From Pseudaeromonas paramecii (GTDB taxonomy: Bacteria > Pseudomonadota > Gammaproteobacteria > Enterobacterales > Aeromonadaceae), in assembly GCF_039540575.1 (NCBI RefSeq), contig NZ_BAABFC010000028.1, forward strand, positions 18,565 through 82,564: a DNA stretch of 64,000 nt, written 5' to 3'. Below, piece by piece: positions 36,560 through 45,469 of this stretch. The position numbers and the translations under genes are program-made. Each line of letters starts with the position of its first letter. Within the stretch, counting starts at the first letter, position 1. The notes below the pieces were generated by a model that was given only the letters and a program-made list of their open reading frames with translations, did not search any database and was not told where the DNA came from.

Positions 36560-37969
36560 ATGAACACCCGTCCACTAGTGGTAGATCTTGATGGCACCTT
36601 GTTGAAGACGGATCTGCTGATAGAGAGCCTGCTGCTCTTCATCCGGCACTATCCGTGGCGCATTTTTTCCTTGCTGGCCTGGTTGCTGCGCGGACGCTCC
36701 TACCTCAAGCACAGGATCGCCCAGCATGTCGACTTTGACGCCGCCGTCCTGCCCTATACCGGCGATCTGCTGCACTGGTTACGCCAAGAACATGCCAGCG
36801 GTCGTCAAATTGTGCTGGCCACCGGCTCCAATCAAAAGCATGCCGACAAGATTGCCGAACACCTGGGGCTCTTCAGTGCCGTGCATGGCAGCGGCGCCGC
36901 CGTCAACCTCACGGGACAGACCAAGTGTTCCCTGCTTCGCCAAATCTTTGGCGAGCGCAATTTCGACTATGCCGGGAACGCCAGGGTCGATCTGCCGATC
37001 TGGTCGCAGGCGGCGCAGATCATCATGGTCAACGCCCCCGCGTCGTTACGGCGCCTGGTGGCGCGCCGCCATGGCGAGCACCTGGTGCTCGGCGGATCCG
37101 ATAACCGGCTGCTGGGACTGCTGCGGGCCATGCGCCCCCATCAGTGGATCAAGAACCTCCTGATCTTCACGCCCTTGTTGTTTGCCCACCAATTCACTCA
37201 GCCCGACAAGCTGCTGGCCAGCCTGCTCGCCTTTGTCGCCTTTGGCCTGTGTGCGTCCAGCGTCTATCTGCTCAATGACCTGCTGGATATCCAGGATGAC
37301 AGACACCACCCCAGCAAACGCCGTCGGCCCTTTGCCGCGGGCACAGTGCCGGCACTCTGGGGTTTGCTGGCCGCCCCTGTGCTGCTGGTCTCCGCCCTGC
37401 TGCTGGGCTGGCTGGTCTCGCCGGCATTTTTGCTGGTGCTGGGCTGCTACTACCTGGTGACCCTGCTGTACAGCCTGGCGATCAAACGGGTGGTGTTGCT
37501 GGATGCCGTCACGCTGGGGCTCTTGTACACCCTGAGGATCATCGCCGGGGGCGCCGCCACCGACATCCCCCTGTCTCTCTGGCTGCTCTCCTTCGCCATG
37601 TTTATCTTCCTGAGTCTGGCCATCGCCAAACGCTGCACCGAGCTCAGAGGCAAAACCGCCGGCAGCCTCAGAGGGCGGGGCTACCTGCACGACGATCAGC
37701 AGATCATGGTTCCCTTTGGCATCGCCAGTGGTTACCTCTCGGTCCTGGTGCTGGCCCTCTACATCAACAGCAACGAGATCCAGCTGCTCTATCGGCAGCC
37801 GCAATGGTTGTGGGCCACCTGCCCCCTGCTGCTCTATTGGGTCAGCTATTTCTGGCTCAAGACTCACAGGGGCGACATGCACCACGACCCCATACTGTTT
37901 GCCCTACGCGATAAAACCAGCCTACTGATTGGCGGTTTCATGTTTCTTCTTCTGATTATGGCCATCTGA
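36560..37969 (+). CDS. HAD phosphatase-UbiA prenyltransferase fusion (DPPR synthase-like)
   Basis: A 469-residue fusion. Residues ~1-175 are a HAD domain (VVDLDGTLLKTDLL, LATGSNQKHADKIAEHLG). Residues ~185-469 are a membrane UbiA prenyltransferase with RPHQWIKNLLIFTPLL, NDLLDIQDDRHHPSKRRRP (Asp-rich motif 1) and YSLAIKRVVLLDAVTLGLLYTLRIIAGG. This matches decaprenyl-phosphate phosphoribosyltransferases, which move 5-phosphoribose from PRPP onto polyprenyl phosphate. The HAD half would then supply the 5-phosphatase step that a separate protein performs in mycobacteria. It is followed one base later by the DprE1-like gene. Confidence 0.88.
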   Translation: MNTRPLVVDLDGTLLKTDLLIESLLLFIRHYPWRIFSLLAWLLRGRSYLKHRIAQHVDFDAAVLPYTGDLLHWLRQEHASGRQIVLATGSNQKHADKIAEHLGLFSAVHGSGAAVNLTGQTKCSLLRQIFGERNFDYAGNARVDLPIWSQAAQIIMVNAPASLRRLVARRHGEHLVLGGSDNRLLGLLRAMRPHQWIKNLLIFTPLLFAHQFTQPDKLLASLLAFVAFGLCASSVYLLNDLLDIQDDRHHPSKRRRPFAAGTVPALWGLLAAPVLLVSALLLGWLVSPAFLLVLGCYYLVTLLYSLAIKRVVLLDAVTLGLLYTLRIIAGGAATDIPLSLWLLSFAMFIFLSLAIAKRCTELRGKTAGSLRGRGYLHDDQQIMVPFGIASGYLSVLVLALYINSNEIQLLYRQPQWLWATCPLLLYWVSYFWLKTHRGDMHHDPILFALRDKTSLLIGGFMFLLLIMAI

Positions 37970-37970
37970 C

Positions 37971-39269
37971 ATGCAAACTCTTGAATCCTGGGGCCGTTTG
38001 CCCAAAAACAGTTCGCCGGTGCTCAACTGGCACTGGCGCCACCAAGCCCCGGCACTGCCCGCCGGGGAAACCATACTGCCCTTCGGCAACGGCCGCAGTT
38101 ACGGCGATAGCTGCCTGAACCTGGCCGGCAGCCTGCTGCATACCCGGTCACTCAACCGCCTGATCCACTTTGACGCCCAGGCCGGGATCCTGACCTGCGA
38201 AGCCGGTGTCCTGCTCAGCGAGATGCTGGCCGTCATAGTGCCGCAAGGCTGGTTCCTGCCGGTGACCCCGGGCACCCAATTCGTCACCATGGCGGGTGCC
38301 ATTGCCAATGATGTGCACGGCAAGAACCACCACAGGGACGGCACCTTCGGCAACCATGTGCTGCAATTCGAGCTGGTGCGCTCCGATGGTCAGCGCCTGC
38401 TGTGCAGCCCGCAGGAAAACCCGGCCTATTTCAACGCCACCATCGGCGGCCTGGGCCTGACGGGCACCATCACCTGGGCCACCATACGGCTCCAGCCCAT
38501 CGAGTCCAACCAGATCGATAACGAGTCGATCAAGTACGGCAATCTGCAGGAGTTCTTCCACCTGGCAGCCGAGTCTGACGGCAGCCATCCCTATACGGTG
38601 GCCTGGGTGGATTGTGCCGCCCGCGGGCGCCGCCTGGGGCGAGGCCTGTTCATGCGTGGCGATCATGCCAAGGGAGCATCGCGGCCTGCCAGCAAGCTGG
38701 CGCTAAGCTGCCCTATCGAACCCCCGTTCAGCCTGATCAACCGCGCCTCGCTCAATGCCTTCAACTTCTGCTATTACCACAAGCAGCGCAAACGGGAGCA
38801 ACACAGCCGCATTCATTACGCGCCCTTCTTTTATCCATTGGATGCCGTGTCCGACTGGAACCGGATCTACGGCCCCAAAGGCTTCTACCAATACCAATGC
38901 GCCATCCCCGTCGCCAACGCGGAACCGGCCATGCAAGAGATACTGGAACGCATCGCCCGCTCCGGTCTGGGCTCCTTTCTGGCCGTGCTCAAGATGTTCG
39001 GCAACATGCCCTCGCCGGGACTGCTCTCCTTCCCCTGCCACGGCGCCACGCTGGCACTGGACTTCCCCAACATGGGGGAGCGGACGCTGAAGCTGATGGC
39101 GGAGTTGGACAAGGTGACGCTGGCCGCCGGCGGCCGTGTCTACCCGGCCAAGGATGCCCGCATGTCGGCGGAGCATTTCGCCCTGTTTTACCCGCAATGG
39201 CGCGAACTCGAGGCCCTGCGGGATCCTCAGCATAATTCCACCTTCTGGCAGAGAGTCACCGCCCTATGA
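37971..39269 (+). CDS. DprE1-like FAD-dependent polyprenylphosphoryl-ribose oxidase
   Basis: A 432-residue FAD-binding oxidoreductase close in pattern to mycobacterial DprE1: GNGRSYGDSCLN, VTPGTQFVTMAGAIANDVHGKNHHRDGTFGNH, FYQYQCAIP and VYPAKDARMSAE. DprE1 oxidises the C2 hydroxyl of decaprenylphosphoryl-ribose to the 2-keto form. At the position of the Cys attacked by benzothiazinones in M. tuberculosis (NICVDFP, from memory) this protein reads TLALDFP, an Ala. The stop overlaps the DprE2-like start (ATGA). Likely cytosolic, loosely membrane-associated. Confidence 0.88.
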   Translation: MQTLESWGRLPKNSSPVLNWHWRHQAPALPAGETILPFGNGRSYGDSCLNLAGSLLHTRSLNRLIHFDAQAGILTCEAGVLLSEMLAVIVPQGWFLPVTPGTQFVTMAGAIANDVHGKNHHRDGTFGNHVLQFELVRSDGQRLLCSPQENPAYFNATIGGLGLTGTITWATIRLQPIESNQIDNESIKYGNLQEFFHLAAESDGSHPYTVAWVDCAARGRRLGRGLFMRGDHAKGASRPASKLALSCPIEPPFSLINRASLNAFNFCYYHKQRKREQHSRIHYAPFFYPLDAVSDWNRIYGPKGFYQYQCAIPVANAEPAMQEILERIARSGLGSFLAVLKMFGNMPSPGLLSFPCHGATLALDFPNMGERTLKLMAELDKVTLAAGGRVYPAKDARMSAEHFALFYPQWRELEALRDPQHNSTFWQRVTAL

Positions 39270-40000
39270 ATATCCTGATCCTTGGCGCCAGTTCCGCCAT
39301 CGCCCAGGCCGTGATTGACGGCTATGTCCAACGAGGCGCCACCCTGCTGCTGGTGGCCAGAGATGAACACAAACTGCGGCATATCGCCGATGATGCCCGC
39401 ATCCGCGGAGCTCAGCAGGTAGAAACCCTCTGCCTGGATGCCGCGACCCAGGGCGCCAGCCAACAGCTGGAGCACTGGCTGGAGACACTGGGGCTACCGC
39501 TGGATCTGGCACTGTTGGCCTACGGCAGCCTGCCGGATCAGGCCGAATGCCAGACCGACCTGGCGCGGCTGGCCCAGGCCATCGAGGTGAACTTCACCAG
39601 CGCCGCCTTGTTGTGCAGCCTGCTGGCCAATCGGATGGCGGCCAGAGGCAGCGGCACCCTGGCGGTGATCTCCTCGGTGGCCGGCGATCGTGGCCGGCAG
39701 TCCAACTATGCCTATGGCGCAGCCAAGGGGGGGCTCAGCCTGTTCCTGCAGGGCTTGCGCAACCGGCTGCATCGCCACGGCGTCAAGGTGCTGACCATCA
39801 AGCCCGGCTTCGTGGATACCCCCATGACGGCGCAATTCGACAAGGGCGCCCTCTGGGCACAACCCCAGCAGGTGGCCAGAGGCATCATCAAGGCCGTCGA
39901 CCGGGGTCAGGATGTGGTGTATCTGCCCGGCTTCTGGCGCGCCATCATGTGGGTGATCCGCCTGATCCCGGAAACCCTGTTCAAGCGGCTGGCCCTATGA
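39266..40000 (+). CDS. DprE2-like SDR reductase
   Basis: A 244-residue short-chain dehydrogenase: ILGASSAIAQAVIDGY (nucleotide-binding turn), SSVAGDRGRQSNYAYGAAKGG (catalytic Ser and YxxxK) and KPGFVDTPMT. DprE2 reduces the 2-keto intermediate to polyprenylphosphoryl-arabinose; direct overlap with the DprE1-like gene supports the same role. The C-terminal hydrophobic stretch (FWRAIMWVIRLIPETLFKRL) is also seen in DprE2 relatives and may anchor it to the membrane. Confidence 0.87.
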   Translation: MNILILGASSAIAQAVIDGYVQRGATLLLVARDEHKLRHIADDARIRGAQQVETLCLDAATQGASQQLEHWLETLGLPLDLALLAYGSLPDQAECQTDLARLAQAIEVNFTSAALLCSLLANRMAARGSGTLAVISSVAGDRGRQSNYAYGAAKGGLSLFLQGLRNRLHRHGVKVLTIKPGFVDTPMTAQFDKGALWAQPQQVARGIIKAVDRGQDVVYLPGFWRAIMWVIRLIPETLFKRLAL

Positions 40001-40395
40001 ACACGGGGATCTGGTGGCGCTACAGCCTGTTTGCCCTGATAGCCACCGGGGTTAACCTCCTCACCCAATGGGGGGTGTTTAGCCTCACCCCCAGCCGGAT
40101 CAGCCTGGCCGCCTCCATCATGGCGGGTACCCTGACCGGCTTGCTGATCAAGTACTGGCTCGACAAGCGCTATATCTTTGGCTTCGTCACCCAGAACTAT
40201 CGACACGATGTGCGTCTGTTCCTGATCTATACCCTGATGGGACTGTTCACCACAGTGATCTTCTGGGGCACAGAGCTGTTGTTTCACAGCCTGTTGAGCG
40301 GGGATGGCTGGCGCTATCTGGGCGGGGCCCTGGGACTGGCGCTGGGCTATTACTGCAAGTACCGATTGGACAAGCGCTTCGTGTTTGTCGAGTGA
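39997..40395 (+). CDS. GtrA-family membrane protein
   Basis: A 132-residue, four-helix GtrA-like protein (YSLFALIATGVNLLTQWGVFSL, GLLIKYWLDKRYIF, YCKYRLDKRFVF). GtrA proteins are linked to translocation of polyprenyl-linked sugars; M. tuberculosis has a GtrA-family gene (Rv3789) beside dprE1/dprE2. It overlaps the DprE2-like gene by 4 bases (ATGA), making a compact UbiA-DprE1-DprE2-GtrA set. Probable flippase or scaffold for the lipid-linked pentose. Confidence 0.85.
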   Translation: MNTGIWWRYSLFALIATGVNLLTQWGVFSLTPSRISLAASIMAGTLTGLLIKYWLDKRYIFGFVTQNYRHDVRLFLIYTLMGLFTTVIFWGTELLFHSLLSGDGWRYLGGALGLALGYYCKYRLDKRFVFVE

Positions 40396-40413
40396 CCCGG
40401 CAGCAAGAAACAA

Positions 40414-40440
40414 GACGGGGACCCGCGGGTCCCCGTGTTA
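40414..40440. terminator. Bidirectional hairpin between convergent genes
   Basis: ACGGGGACCC-GC-GGGTCCCCGT, a 10-bp perfect stem between the GtrA-like gene and the diguanylate cyclase gene. No long T run, so strength is uncertain. Confidence 0.6.
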
Positions 40441-40442
40441 CA

Positions 40443-41891
40443 TCAGGCCGCCACCTCCGGCAGGCCGTCGACCTCCAACCGGTTACGGCCGGCGTCCTTG
40501 GCCCGGTAGAGGGCGGCGTCCGCCCGCTGCAGGGCCTGATCCACCGTCTCGCCATCCGCCACCACCACCAGGCCGGCGCTCAGGGTGATGGGGGGCTTGA
40601 AGGACTGGCTGGCCAGGCGGCTGCGCAACCCCTCCACCCGTTGCATCGCCTCGGCCAGCGGACAGTCCGGCAGCACCAGCACAAACTCCTCACCCCCCCA
40701 GCGGCACAGCAGATCGCTCTTGCGGATCCCCAGGCTGCACAGGTGGGCGAACTGCTTGAGTACCTGATCCCCTACCAGGTGGCCGAAGTCGTCGTTCACC
40801 CGCTTGAAGTGGTCCAGATCCAGCATGGCCAGGGCCAGGGGCTGCTGCCGGCGGGCCGCCAGCTGATGCAGCAGGTGCAGCTGCTCCTCAAACACCTGGC
40901 GGTTCAGCGCCCCGGTGAGCTTGTCGGTGGAGGCCATGCGCTCCAGCCGCTGCTGATAGCCGCGGAAGGTGACATGGGCCACCAGCAGCACACCCAGCCC
41001 GATCCCCAGGGTCAGCAGCAGGTTGGTCAGCAGGGTATTCCACAGGCGGCCATCGAAGGGGGTCGCCTCCTGCTCCACCATCAGGTACCACTTGAAAGGC
41101 TCCACCCAGCGGCTGGCCACAAACACCGGATGACCGTCGCGCTCATAGCGGAAGCTGCCGGCGGGCTGGGTGAGGATCTGGGTGGCCAGGGCCGCCAGCC
41201 CAGGTTCGTCGAATAGACTCTTGCGGTGATCCGCCTGGGCCTGCAGGGCCACCTGCCCCTCCTTGTCCACGAAGTAGACCCGGCGGTGATAACGGGTCTG
41301 ATAGGTCTCAACCAGCTGCTGCACCTTGGTTACCGCCAGCCCCACGCCGGTGACGCCGATGGGGTTGCCCGCGTAGTCGTAGACCCGGTAGTTGACGAAC
41401 ACCACCAGGTTCTGCCGGTTGGCGGTGTCGTGATCTATGTTGATCTCGAAATCTTCCCCCTTGGGCAGAGCCAGGGCTCGGAAGTACCAGGCATCGCCCG
41501 GATCCTGGCGGCTCACCTCCTTGAGCACCCCGCTGGTGTGGTAGTAGCGACGGGTGCGTTCCGAGACGAAGAAGCTGGTGACCGTGTTGTAGCGGGACTG
41601 GATTTCCTTGAGGTACTTGATGATGGGGTCCTGCTGCTGCTCGCCGCGCAGCGCCCAGTCCCGCACATAGGTGTCCTGAGCCATCAGGGAGGAGATGAAG
41701 ACAGGGCGGATGAGATCCTGCTGTATCTCGGAGTAGAGGTTGTCACTGGTGAGGGGCAGGGCGTCCTGGGCGATCTGCTCCCCCAGGGAGTCGCGGGCCA
41801 CCCGGTAGCTCAACCAGCTGGTCACCAGGAAGCCCCCCAGAATGATGAGCAGGAGTATCAGGCTGGCGCGCCGCCGGGGATTCCATTCCAT
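40443..41891 (-). CDS. Membrane diguanylate cyclase with periplasmic sensor
   Basis: A 482-residue protein. A transmembrane helix (~9-29) is followed by a ~240-residue periplasmic dCACHE-like sensor (YYHTSGVLKEVSRQDPGDAWYF, NYRVYDYAGNPIGVTGVGLAV), a second helix (~285-307) and a C-terminal GGDEF domain with an intact GGEEF active site near residue 400 and DLDHFKRVNDDFGH. It should make c-di-GMP in response to an extracytoplasmic ligand. Convergent with the GtrA-like gene. AGAGG precedes the start. Confidence 0.92.
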   Translation of the reverse strand: MEWNPRRRASLILLLIILGGFLVTSWLSYRVARDSLGEQIAQDALPLTSDNLYSEIQQDLIRPVFISSLMAQDTYVRDWALRGEQQQDPIIKYLKEIQSRYNTVTSFFVSERTRRYYHTSGVLKEVSRQDPGDAWYFRALALPKGEDFEINIDHDTANRQNLVVFVNYRVYDYAGNPIGVTGVGLAVTKVQQLVETYQTRYHRRVYFVDKEGQVALQAQADHRKSLFDEPGLAALATQILTQPAGSFRYERDGHPVFVASRWVEPFKWYLMVEQEATPFDGRLWNTLLTNLLLTLGIGLGVLLVAHVTFRGYQQRLERMASTDKLTGALNRQVFEEQLHLLHQLAARRQQPLALAMLDLDHFKRVNDDFGHLVGDQVLKQFAHLCSLGIRKSDLLCRWGGEEFVLVLPDCPLAEAMQRVEGLRSRLASQSFKPPITLSAGLVVVADGETVDQALQRADAALYRAKDAGRNRLEVDGLPEVAA

Positions 41892-42371
41892 ACATGCCTC
41901 TGTAGGTGATTGATCTTTTGCCCAATCCTGGGCCGGCGCCCACTATATCACCAAGGGGGCGATGAGCAGAAATGGCGGGTGCTTCACAGGGTCTTTCACG
42001 TGCCGGACGGACTACCCAGGTCAGAGAAACATAGTTATACGTCTGTTATCTCTAACTATTCAGATACCCCGCCGCGACGCCCGGCGCATGGCGCACCACC
42101 CTGGCGCGCCGCCTTGGTGCCTGTCGGCGATCGGCTTCGCCAGTCCGGTGCAAACCCTCCCTTGAGTCCCCCGTCCCGCCTCTCGGCACAAACTGCATGG
42201 TATCCGGGACAAAGCCGCCGCTGGCCACATGACTATGCATCGAAACACCAAATCCTATTCACTCCGTAGCGTTTTTCACTGGTGTGCCCCGACCTGGGGC
42301 GCATGGCGTGGCACGCATCCTGCTCTTGAGGTCGCGGATTCTTCTGCGTTACTACCCATAAGGAAATAATC
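41892..42371. other. Intergenic region before the arginine transporter operon
   Basis: No gene supported. An AT-rich pocket near 42029-42065 contains AGTTA/TAACT arms and may hold a promoter. GGTCGC at 42330-42335, with a degenerate TGGCAC 21 bases upstream (42309-42314), could be an ArgR site ahead of the transporter operon, but it is weaker than the one before astC. AAGGA at 42359-42363 is the ribosome site of the next gene. Confidence 0.45.
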
Positions 42372-43148
42372 ATGCGTAAGACAATAAACATGCTCTGCCT
42401 GCTGCTGCCGGTACTGGCCACCTCCCTCCAGGCCGCCGAAACGGAAATCCGCCTGGGGGTGGAACCCGGTTATGCCCCCTTCGAGATGAAGCAGCCCGAC
42501 GGCAGCCTGAGCGGTTTCGACATCGATCTGGGCACCGAGCTGTGCACCCGCATCCAGGCCAAGTGCCGCTGGGTAGAGAATGAATTCGACGGCCTGATCC
42601 CCGCCCTCAAGGCCAAGAAGATCGACGCCATCCTCTCCTCCATGTCCATCACCGAGCAGCGCCAGAAGGAGATCGACTTCACCGACAAGCTGTACGGTAC
42701 CCCGGCCCGTCTGATCACCCCGGCCGGCACCACCCTGGCCCCCACCGCCGAAGGCCTGCAGGGCAAGCGGGTGGGCGTGTTCCAGGGCACCACAGCCGAA
42801 ACCTATGCCAAGGAACAGTGGCAACCCAAGGGCGTGGACGTGGTGGTCTACCCGGCCCAGGAGCTGGTGTACGCGGATCTGGTCTCCGGTCGTCTGGATG
42901 CCGCCTTCCAGGATGCGGTGGCCGCCGGTGAAGGCTTCCTCAAGCAGCCCCAGGGCAAGGCCTTCGGCTTCAGCGGCCCGGAAATCGGTGACGTCAAATA
43001 CTTCGGCGTGGGCGCCGGCATCGGCCTGCGCAAGGAAGATGGCGAGCTCAAGGCCAAGCTGAACCAAGCGCTGGCCGACATGTTGAAGGACGGCACCTAC
43101 CAGAAGATCGCCGCCAAGTACTTCAACTTCGACATCTACGGCCACTAA
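42372..43148 (+). CDS. aotJ: Periplasmic arginine/ornithine-binding protein
   Basis: A 258-residue family-3 amino-acid-binding protein with a cleaved signal (ends ATSLQA-AE). ETEIRLGVEPGYAPFEMKQPDGSLSGFDIDLGTELC, DGLIPALKAKKIDAILSSMSIT and the C-terminal LKDGTYQKIAAKYFNFDIYGH tail match the AotJ/ArgT/HisJ group. Binds basic amino acids for the AotQMP permease. First gene of the operon; an attenuator-like hairpin follows and would let the binding protein be made in excess. The Aot reading rests on linkage to argR and the AST genes. Confidence 0.88.
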   Translation: MRKTINMLCLLLPVLATSLQAAETEIRLGVEPGYAPFEMKQPDGSLSGFDIDLGTELCTRIQAKCRWVENEFDGLIPALKAKKIDAILSSMSITEQRQKEIDFTDKLYGTPARLITPAGTTLAPTAEGLQGKRVGVFQGTTAETYAKEQWQPKGVDVVVYPAQELVYADLVSGRLDAAFQDAVAAGEGFLKQPQGKAFGFSGPEIGDVKYFGVGAGIGLRKEDGELKAKLNQALADMLKDGTYQKIAAKYFNFDIYGH

Positions 43149-43174
43149 GGCCGCTAAGGGCCACCAAGGCCACC

Positions 43175-43204
43175 GCCCGGTGCCGCCGGCACCGGGCCGG
43201 TTTT
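43175..43204 (+). terminator. Intra-operon hairpin after aotJ
   Basis: GCCCGGTGCC-GCC-GGCACCGGGC followed by CGGTTTT. Position between the binding protein and permease genes suggests partial termination or 3'-end protection. Confidence 0.7.
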
Positions 43205-43238
43205 ACCGCAGAGAACCACCTGATTCAAAGGACCGACC

Positions 43239-43925
43239 ATGTTGTACGGATATGAAAAGCTGGTGTTGCAAGGCGCCTGGGTCACCCTGGAGCTGGCCCT
43301 GCTTTCCTTGCTGGTGGCGGTGCTGCTGGGCCTGCTGGGGGCCAGCGCCAAGCTCTCAAGCCATCGCCTCGGTCGTCTGCTGGGCGCCGGCTACACCACC
43401 CTGATCCGTGGCGTGCCGGATCTGGTGCTGATGCTGCTGATCTTCTACGGCCTGCAGATCGCGGTCAACGCCATCACCGACACCCTGGGCTTCGCCCAGT
43501 GGGACATCAATCCCTTTACCGCCGGCATCCTGACCATCGGCTTCATCTACGGCGCCTACTTCGCCGAGACCTTCCGCGGCGCCTTCCTGGCCATCAACGC
43601 CGGCCAGGCGGAGGCGGGCCAGGCCTACGGCTTCTCCCGCTGGCAGATCTTCACCCTGATCCTGTTTCCCCAGATGATGCGCTTCGCCCTGCCGGGCCTG
43701 GCCAATAACTGGCTGGTGCTGCTCAAGGCCACCGCCCTGGTCTCCATCATCGGTCTGGCGGATGTGGTCAAGGCCACTCAGGTGGCGGGCAAGGGCACCT
43801 TCCAATTCTTCCTCTTCACCCTGGTGGCCGCCGCCGTCTACCTGATCTTCACCACCCTCTCTAATCTGGTGATCTACTGGCTCAACCGGCGCTATGCCCT
43901 CGGCGTAAGGAGCGCCAACCCATGA
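43239..43925 (+). CDS. aotQ: Arginine/ornithine ABC permease subunit
   Basis: A 228-residue inner-membrane permease of the HisQ/ArtQ type with five helices; the EAA-like loop is NAGQAEAGQAYGFSRWQIFTLILFPQMMRFALPG. It pairs with the next gene product to form the channel. The stop overlaps the next start (ATGA). Confidence 0.9.
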   Translation: MLYGYEKLVLQGAWVTLELALLSLLVAVLLGLLGASAKLSSHRLGRLLGAGYTTLIRGVPDLVLMLLIFYGLQIAVNAITDTLGFAQWDINPFTAGILTIGFIYGAYFAETFRGAFLAINAGQAEAGQAYGFSRWQIFTLILFPQMMRFALPGLANNWLVLLKATALVSIIGLADVVKATQVAGKGTFQFFLFTLVAAAVYLIFTTLSNLVIYWLNRRYALGVRSANP

Positions 43926-44638
43926 TCGAGATGCTGCAAACCTACGGCAAGGCCTTCTTGTGGAGTGACGGCTTCCACTTCACCGGGGTGGCGGTCACCC
44001 TCTGGCTGCTGGTGATCTCGGTAGTGCTGGGCTTCTGTCTGGCCATCCCCCTGGCCATCGCCCGCAACAGCCGGCAAAAGCGCTACTGGCTGCCGGTGTG
44101 GACCTTCTCCTACCTGTTTCGCGGCACCCCGCTGTACGTGCAGCTGCTGGTGTTCTACTCCGGGGTCTACTCCCTGGCGGTGGTGCGGGAGCTGGACTTT
44201 CTCAACTGGTTCTTCCGCAGCGGCTACCTCTGCACCCTGCTGGCCCTGACCCTCAACACCATGGCCTACACCCTGGAGATCTTCGCCGGCGCCATCCGGG
44301 ATCTCAGCCACGGCGAGGTGGAAGCCGCCCGGGCCTACGGCTTCTCCGGCTGGCGCCTCTACCGCCACGTCATACTGCCCTCGGCCCTGCGCCGGGCGCT
44401 GCCGGCCTACAGCAACGAGGTGATCCTGATGCTGCACGCCACCTCATTGGCCTTCACCGCCACGGTGCCGGACATCCTCAAGGTGGCCAAGGATGCCAAC
44501 GCCGCCACCTATCAGCCCTTTACCGCCTTCGGCATCGCCGCGCTGATTTACCTCCTCATCTCCTTCGCCCTGGTCGGTCTGTTCCGCCTGGCGGAGCAAC
44601 GCTGGCTGGTGCACCTCAAGCCCATCCAGGCCCACTGA
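43922..44638 (+). CDS. aotM: Arginine/ornithine ABC permease subunit
   Basis: A 238-residue HisM-type permease: FRGTPLYVQLLVFYSG and the EAA loop LSHGEVEAARAYGFSGWRLYRHVILPSALRRALP. Forms the heterodimeric channel with AotQ. Sixteen bases separate it from the ATPase gene. Confidence 0.9.
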   Translation: MIEMLQTYGKAFLWSDGFHFTGVAVTLWLLVISVVLGFCLAIPLAIARNSRQKRYWLPVWTFSYLFRGTPLYVQLLVFYSGVYSLAVVRELDFLNWFFRSGYLCTLLALTLNTMAYTLEIFAGAIRDLSHGEVEAARAYGFSGWRLYRHVILPSALRRALPAYSNEVILMLHATSLAFTATVPDILKVAKDANAATYQPFTAFGIAALIYLLISFALVGLFRLAEQRWLVHLKPIQAH

Positions 44639-44654
44639 CTTCAAGGACGCATTC

Positions 44655-45437
44655 ATGGAGAACATGCACGACTACAAGCTGGCGGTGAAAGATCTGCACA
44701 AGCACTACGGCAACCACGAGGTGATCAAGGGGGTCTCGCTGCGGGCCAAGCCCGGTGATGTCATCAGCATCATCGGCTCCTCCGGCTCCGGCAAGAGCAC
44801 CTTCCTGCGCTGCCTCAACTTCCTGGAGAAGCCCAGCGAAGGCTCCATCTATGTCAACGGCAACGACATCCGCATGGTGCGGGATACCGACGGCCAGCTG
44901 AAGGTGTTCGACCAGCGCCAGCTGCAGCTGCTGCGCACCAAGCTGACCATGGTGTTCCAGCACTTCAACCTGTGGAACCACATGACGGTGCTGGACAACG
45001 TCATGGCCGCCCCCCTGCACGTGCTGGGCATCGACAAGCAGGAAGCCGAGGCGCGGGCCATCCGCTACCTGGAGAAGGTGGGTATCGACCAGCGGGCACG
45101 GGCCAAGTACCCGGCCCACCTGTCCGGCGGCCAGCAGCAGCGGGTGAGTATCGCCCGGGCATTGGCCATGGAACCCGAGGTGCTGCTGTTCGACGAGCCC
45201 ACCTCGGCGCTGGATCCCGAGCTGGTGGGGGAGGTGCTGCGCATCATGCAGCAGCTGGCCGAAGAGGGGAAAACCATGGTGGTGGTGACCCACGAGATGG
45301 GTTTTGCCCGCCACGTCTCCAGCCAGGTGATCTTCCTGCACCAGGGGGTCATCGAGGAACAGGGGTCGCCGGAAGCCGTATTTGGCAACCCCAAGAGCGA
45401 GCGGTTAAAACAATTTTTATCCGGCGCGCTTAAATAA
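44655..45437 (+). CDS. aotP: Arginine/ornithine ABC transporter ATPase
   Basis: A 260-residue ABC ATPase: Walker A GSSGSGKST, signature LSGGQQQRVSIARALAMEPEVLLFDEPTSALDPE and switch His in VVVTHEMGFARHV. HisP/AotP type with the diagnostic insertion around VRDTDGQLKVFDQRQLQLLRTKL. Drives uptake by the aotJQM components. Confidence 0.93.
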   Translation: MENMHDYKLAVKDLHKHYGNHEVIKGVSLRAKPGDVISIIGSSGSGKSTFLRCLNFLEKPSEGSIYVNGNDIRMVRDTDGQLKVFDQRQLQLLRTKLTMVFQHFNLWNHMTVLDNVMAAPLHVLGIDKQEAEARAIRYLEKVGIDQRARAKYPAHLSGGQQQRVSIARALAMEPEVLLFDEPTSALDPELVGEVLRIMQQLAEEGKTMVVVTHEMGFARHVSSQVIFLHQGVIEEQGSPEAVFGNPKSERLKQFLSGALK

Positions 45438-45469
45438 TTATTCCAGGCTGGATAATAACGCCTCACGTC

